A DNA stretch of 48,132 bases from Helicobacter apodemus (GTDB lineage Bacteria > Campylobacterota > Campylobacteria > Campylobacterales > Helicobacteraceae), in the NCBI RefSeq assembly GCF_000765745.2, contig NZ_JRPC02000018.1:1-48132 (forward strand), in the 5' to 3' direction. Below the pieces are notes generated by a model. That model searched no databases, was not told the DNA's origin, and worked only from the letters and a program-made list of their open reading frames with translations. Shown here one piece after another: positions 47,023 through 48,132 of the stretch (positions are counted from its first letter, which is position 1; the number at the start of each line of letters is the position of its first letter). The translations under genes and the position numbers were made by a program.

Positions 47023-47804
47023 TGGAAGTTTTTTACCAAACACTCCAAATTGATAAAATCAATGCCAAAGGAGAGATTGCTATTTGCACCGATGATGTGG
47101 TAAAAGAGGAGCGAATAGCCTTTTATCTTAATGATAAAAAGCTCCTTTCAGTGATGAGTATCCCTAATGAACAAGATTTTCATATCATAGGGTTTTTGAT
47201 GAGTGAGGGAGTGCTTAAGAGTATATCAGCGATTCAAAAGATAGAAATTGCACAAGATGGCAAATCTGTGCGGATACAAGCAAAGATAGAAGAGGAGAAA
47301 CTAAAATATCTCTTTAGAGAAAAGACCTTAACTTCGGGTTGTTGTGTGGGAGTAGCGGGGAATTTAGAGGGACATATTATAGAGAAGTTTATCCACTCTC
47401 CCTACAAGGTAAGCATAAAGGAGATTTTTAAAAATCTCCAATCTTTCTCACGTGCCAGTGAACTTTTTGAAAAAACAGGTTGTGTGCATAAAGCAATGTT
47501 AGTTTTAGAGAATCAAGCTTTAATTGCTGAAGACATTGGGAGGCATAACGCTATTGATAAAGTAATGGGAAAGGCAGCTATGCAAGGGATTAATCCTAGT
47601 AATGCTATTCTTTTTGTAAGTGGAAGATTATCTTTAGAAATGGTGGTTAAAGCAGTGATGCATAATATTCCAATTATAGTTTCAAAGGCGGCAGCTACTT
47701 ATATGGGGATAAAGGCAGCACACCAAACAGGAATTACTCTAATAGGCTTTGCAAGAGAAAATAGAGCAAATATTTATACCCATAGTGGAAGAATTCTTTT
47801 TTAA
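47022..47804 (+). CDS. fdhD: Formate dehydrogenase accessory sulfurtransferase FdhD
   Basis: A 260-residue protein that passes sulfur from IscS to the Mo cofactor of FdhA. The family core is visible in IIGFLMSEGVL, EDIGRHNAIDKVMGKA, FVSGRLSLEMVVKA and PIIVSKAAATYMGIKAAHQTGITLIGFAR. The redox motif here is SGCCVGVAG, with two adjacent Cys, while E. coli has a CxxC pair. It is translationally coupled to fdhC and ends the operon. The assignment is firm from sequence and context. Confidence 0.94.
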   Translation: MEVFYQTLQIDKINAKGEIAICTDDVVKEERIAFYLNDKKLLSVMSIPNEQDFHIIGFLMSEGVLKSISAIQKIEIAQDGKSVRIQAKIEEEKLKYLFREKTLTSGCCVGVAGNLEGHIIEKFIHSPYKVSIKEIFKNLQSFSRASELFEKTGCVHKAMLVLENQALIAEDIGRHNAIDKVMGKAAMQGINPSNAILFVSGRLSLEMVVKAVMHNIPIIVSKAAATYMGIKAAHQTGITLIGFARENRANIYTHSGRILF

Positions 47805-47918
47805 TCTTTCCATAAAATCTTAATTTTAGTAGAAAACTGCACAAAACCCGCAACTTTTATTCACTTTTTAGAAAAATTTAGATATAAAGCATAAACAACG
47901 AAATAATATTATTTAAAG

Positions 47919-47952
47919 ATTAAAAATATTGATTAAGCAAAATATTTTTAAT
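47919..47952. repeat. Perfect 12-bp inverted repeat upstream of the right-edge gene
   Basis: ATTAAAAATATT (47919-47930) is the complement of AATATTTTTAAT (47941-47952), with a ten-base loop. It ends just before the AAGGGG ribosome site of the next frame. It may terminate fdhD transcription or act as an operator or as a 5' leader hairpin. Confidence 0.6.
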
Positions 47953-47969
47953 ACTAAGGGGAATAACCT

Positions 47970-48132
47970 ATGCAAAACTCTACACTTACACTTACAACCT
48001 CAATACCCTGCGGGGGGGGGGGGGCAATAATACTCCTCTAAGAAGCCAAGTCTTACATTCTAAAACAAATTCTAAAGTCAATGCTAAAACTGCAAATACT
48101 ATAACTTTACAATCCCATACAAAAGATTCTAC
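47970..48132 (+). CDS. Phase-variable gene start, OFF phase, incomplete at window end
   Basis: ATG 47970 follows AAGGGGAATAACCT. With the 13 Gs present (48012-48024) the reading frame stops at TAA 48039-48041 after 23 codons. With 14 or 11 Gs it stays open to the window edge, giving a Thr/Ser/Asn/Lys-rich N-terminus (SIPC, Gly run, NNTPLRSQVLHSKTNSKVNA). With 12 Gs it stops soon after the tract. This behaviour, a good ribosome site and a G-run near the start are typical of contingency genes for surface proteins in Helicobacter and Campylobacter. The product is not recognised and no signal peptide is obvious. Confidence 0.6.
48012..48024 (+). repeat. Poly-G tract, 13 G
   Basis: Thirteen consecutive Gs starting at codon 15 of the frame that begins at 47970. 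Tracts of this length slip readily in Campylobacterota and can differ between cells and reads. Confidence 0.95.

Noticed and set aside
1-48132. CRISPR array, insertion sequence, prophage, rRNA or tRNA genes
   Set aside because: I looked for regularly spaced repeats, transposase or phage genes and cloverleaf-like sequence in the gaps and saw none.

Overview
The window looks like a chromosomal segment of a Campylobacterota genome, most likely an intestinal (enterohepatic) Helicobacter. The evidence is low-GC, A/T-ending codon use; an OorDABC 2-oxoglutarate:acceptor oxidoreductase; a CjaA-type cysteine-binding lipoprotein; a Helicobacter-type periplasmic catalase-like protein; a selenocysteine-containing formate dehydrogenase operon; and long poly-G tracts of the kind used for phase variation in this group. 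PurL and PurH point to de novo purine synthesis, which H. pylori lacks. The species cannot be fixed from the sequence alone.

Layout. 1-4511: end of a surface-glycan glycosyltransferase cluster with a 215-bp direct duplication, an in-gene double palindrome, a possible ribosomal slippery site and an 11-G tract. 4527-10760: an accessory block with an aldo/keto reductase, a MerR regulator, a Tat-exported alpha/beta hydrolase broken by an amber codon, a Type II restriction-modification pair, an SMP-30-like periplasmic protein and an AraC regulator broken by two frameshifts. 10761-11295: about 530 bp with no recognisable gene. 11296-20441: uvrA, a chemoreceptor, a catalase-like protein, flavodoxin, a small exported protein and purL. 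20611-31445: a long forward run, ppsA-serB-tal-rplY-pth-lptF/G-purH followed by an amino-acid (probably cysteine) ABC transporter. 31829-35972: nth and a large AsmA-like protein, with mltG overlapping the latter head to head. 36105-39982: mdh and oorDABC. 40192-47804: formate dehydrogenase operon with a four-cluster ferredoxin, TorD-like chaperone, small Tat lipoprotein, selenocysteine FdhA, FdhB, FdhC and FdhD. 47970-end: start of a gene whose reading frame depends on a 13-G tract and which is OFF as read here.

How it works together. mdh, OorDABC, flavodoxin and formate dehydrogenase form an anaerobic/microaerobic central metabolism: OorDABC makes succinyl-CoA with a low-potential acceptor (flavodoxin is a plausible partner), and periplasmic formate dehydrogenase feeds electrons into the membrane quinone pool through FdhC. 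FdhA has an in-frame UGA at residue 185 with a compact hairpin immediately downstream, so it should be read as one 939-residue selenoprotein. The glycosyltransferase end and the far 3' end carry contingency tracts. No single unmistakably new system was found; the least explained items are the possible -1 frameshift at the fucosyltransferase-like gene start, the 19-bp-spacer promoter shared in part by the reductase and hydrolase, and the OFF-phase gene at the right edge.
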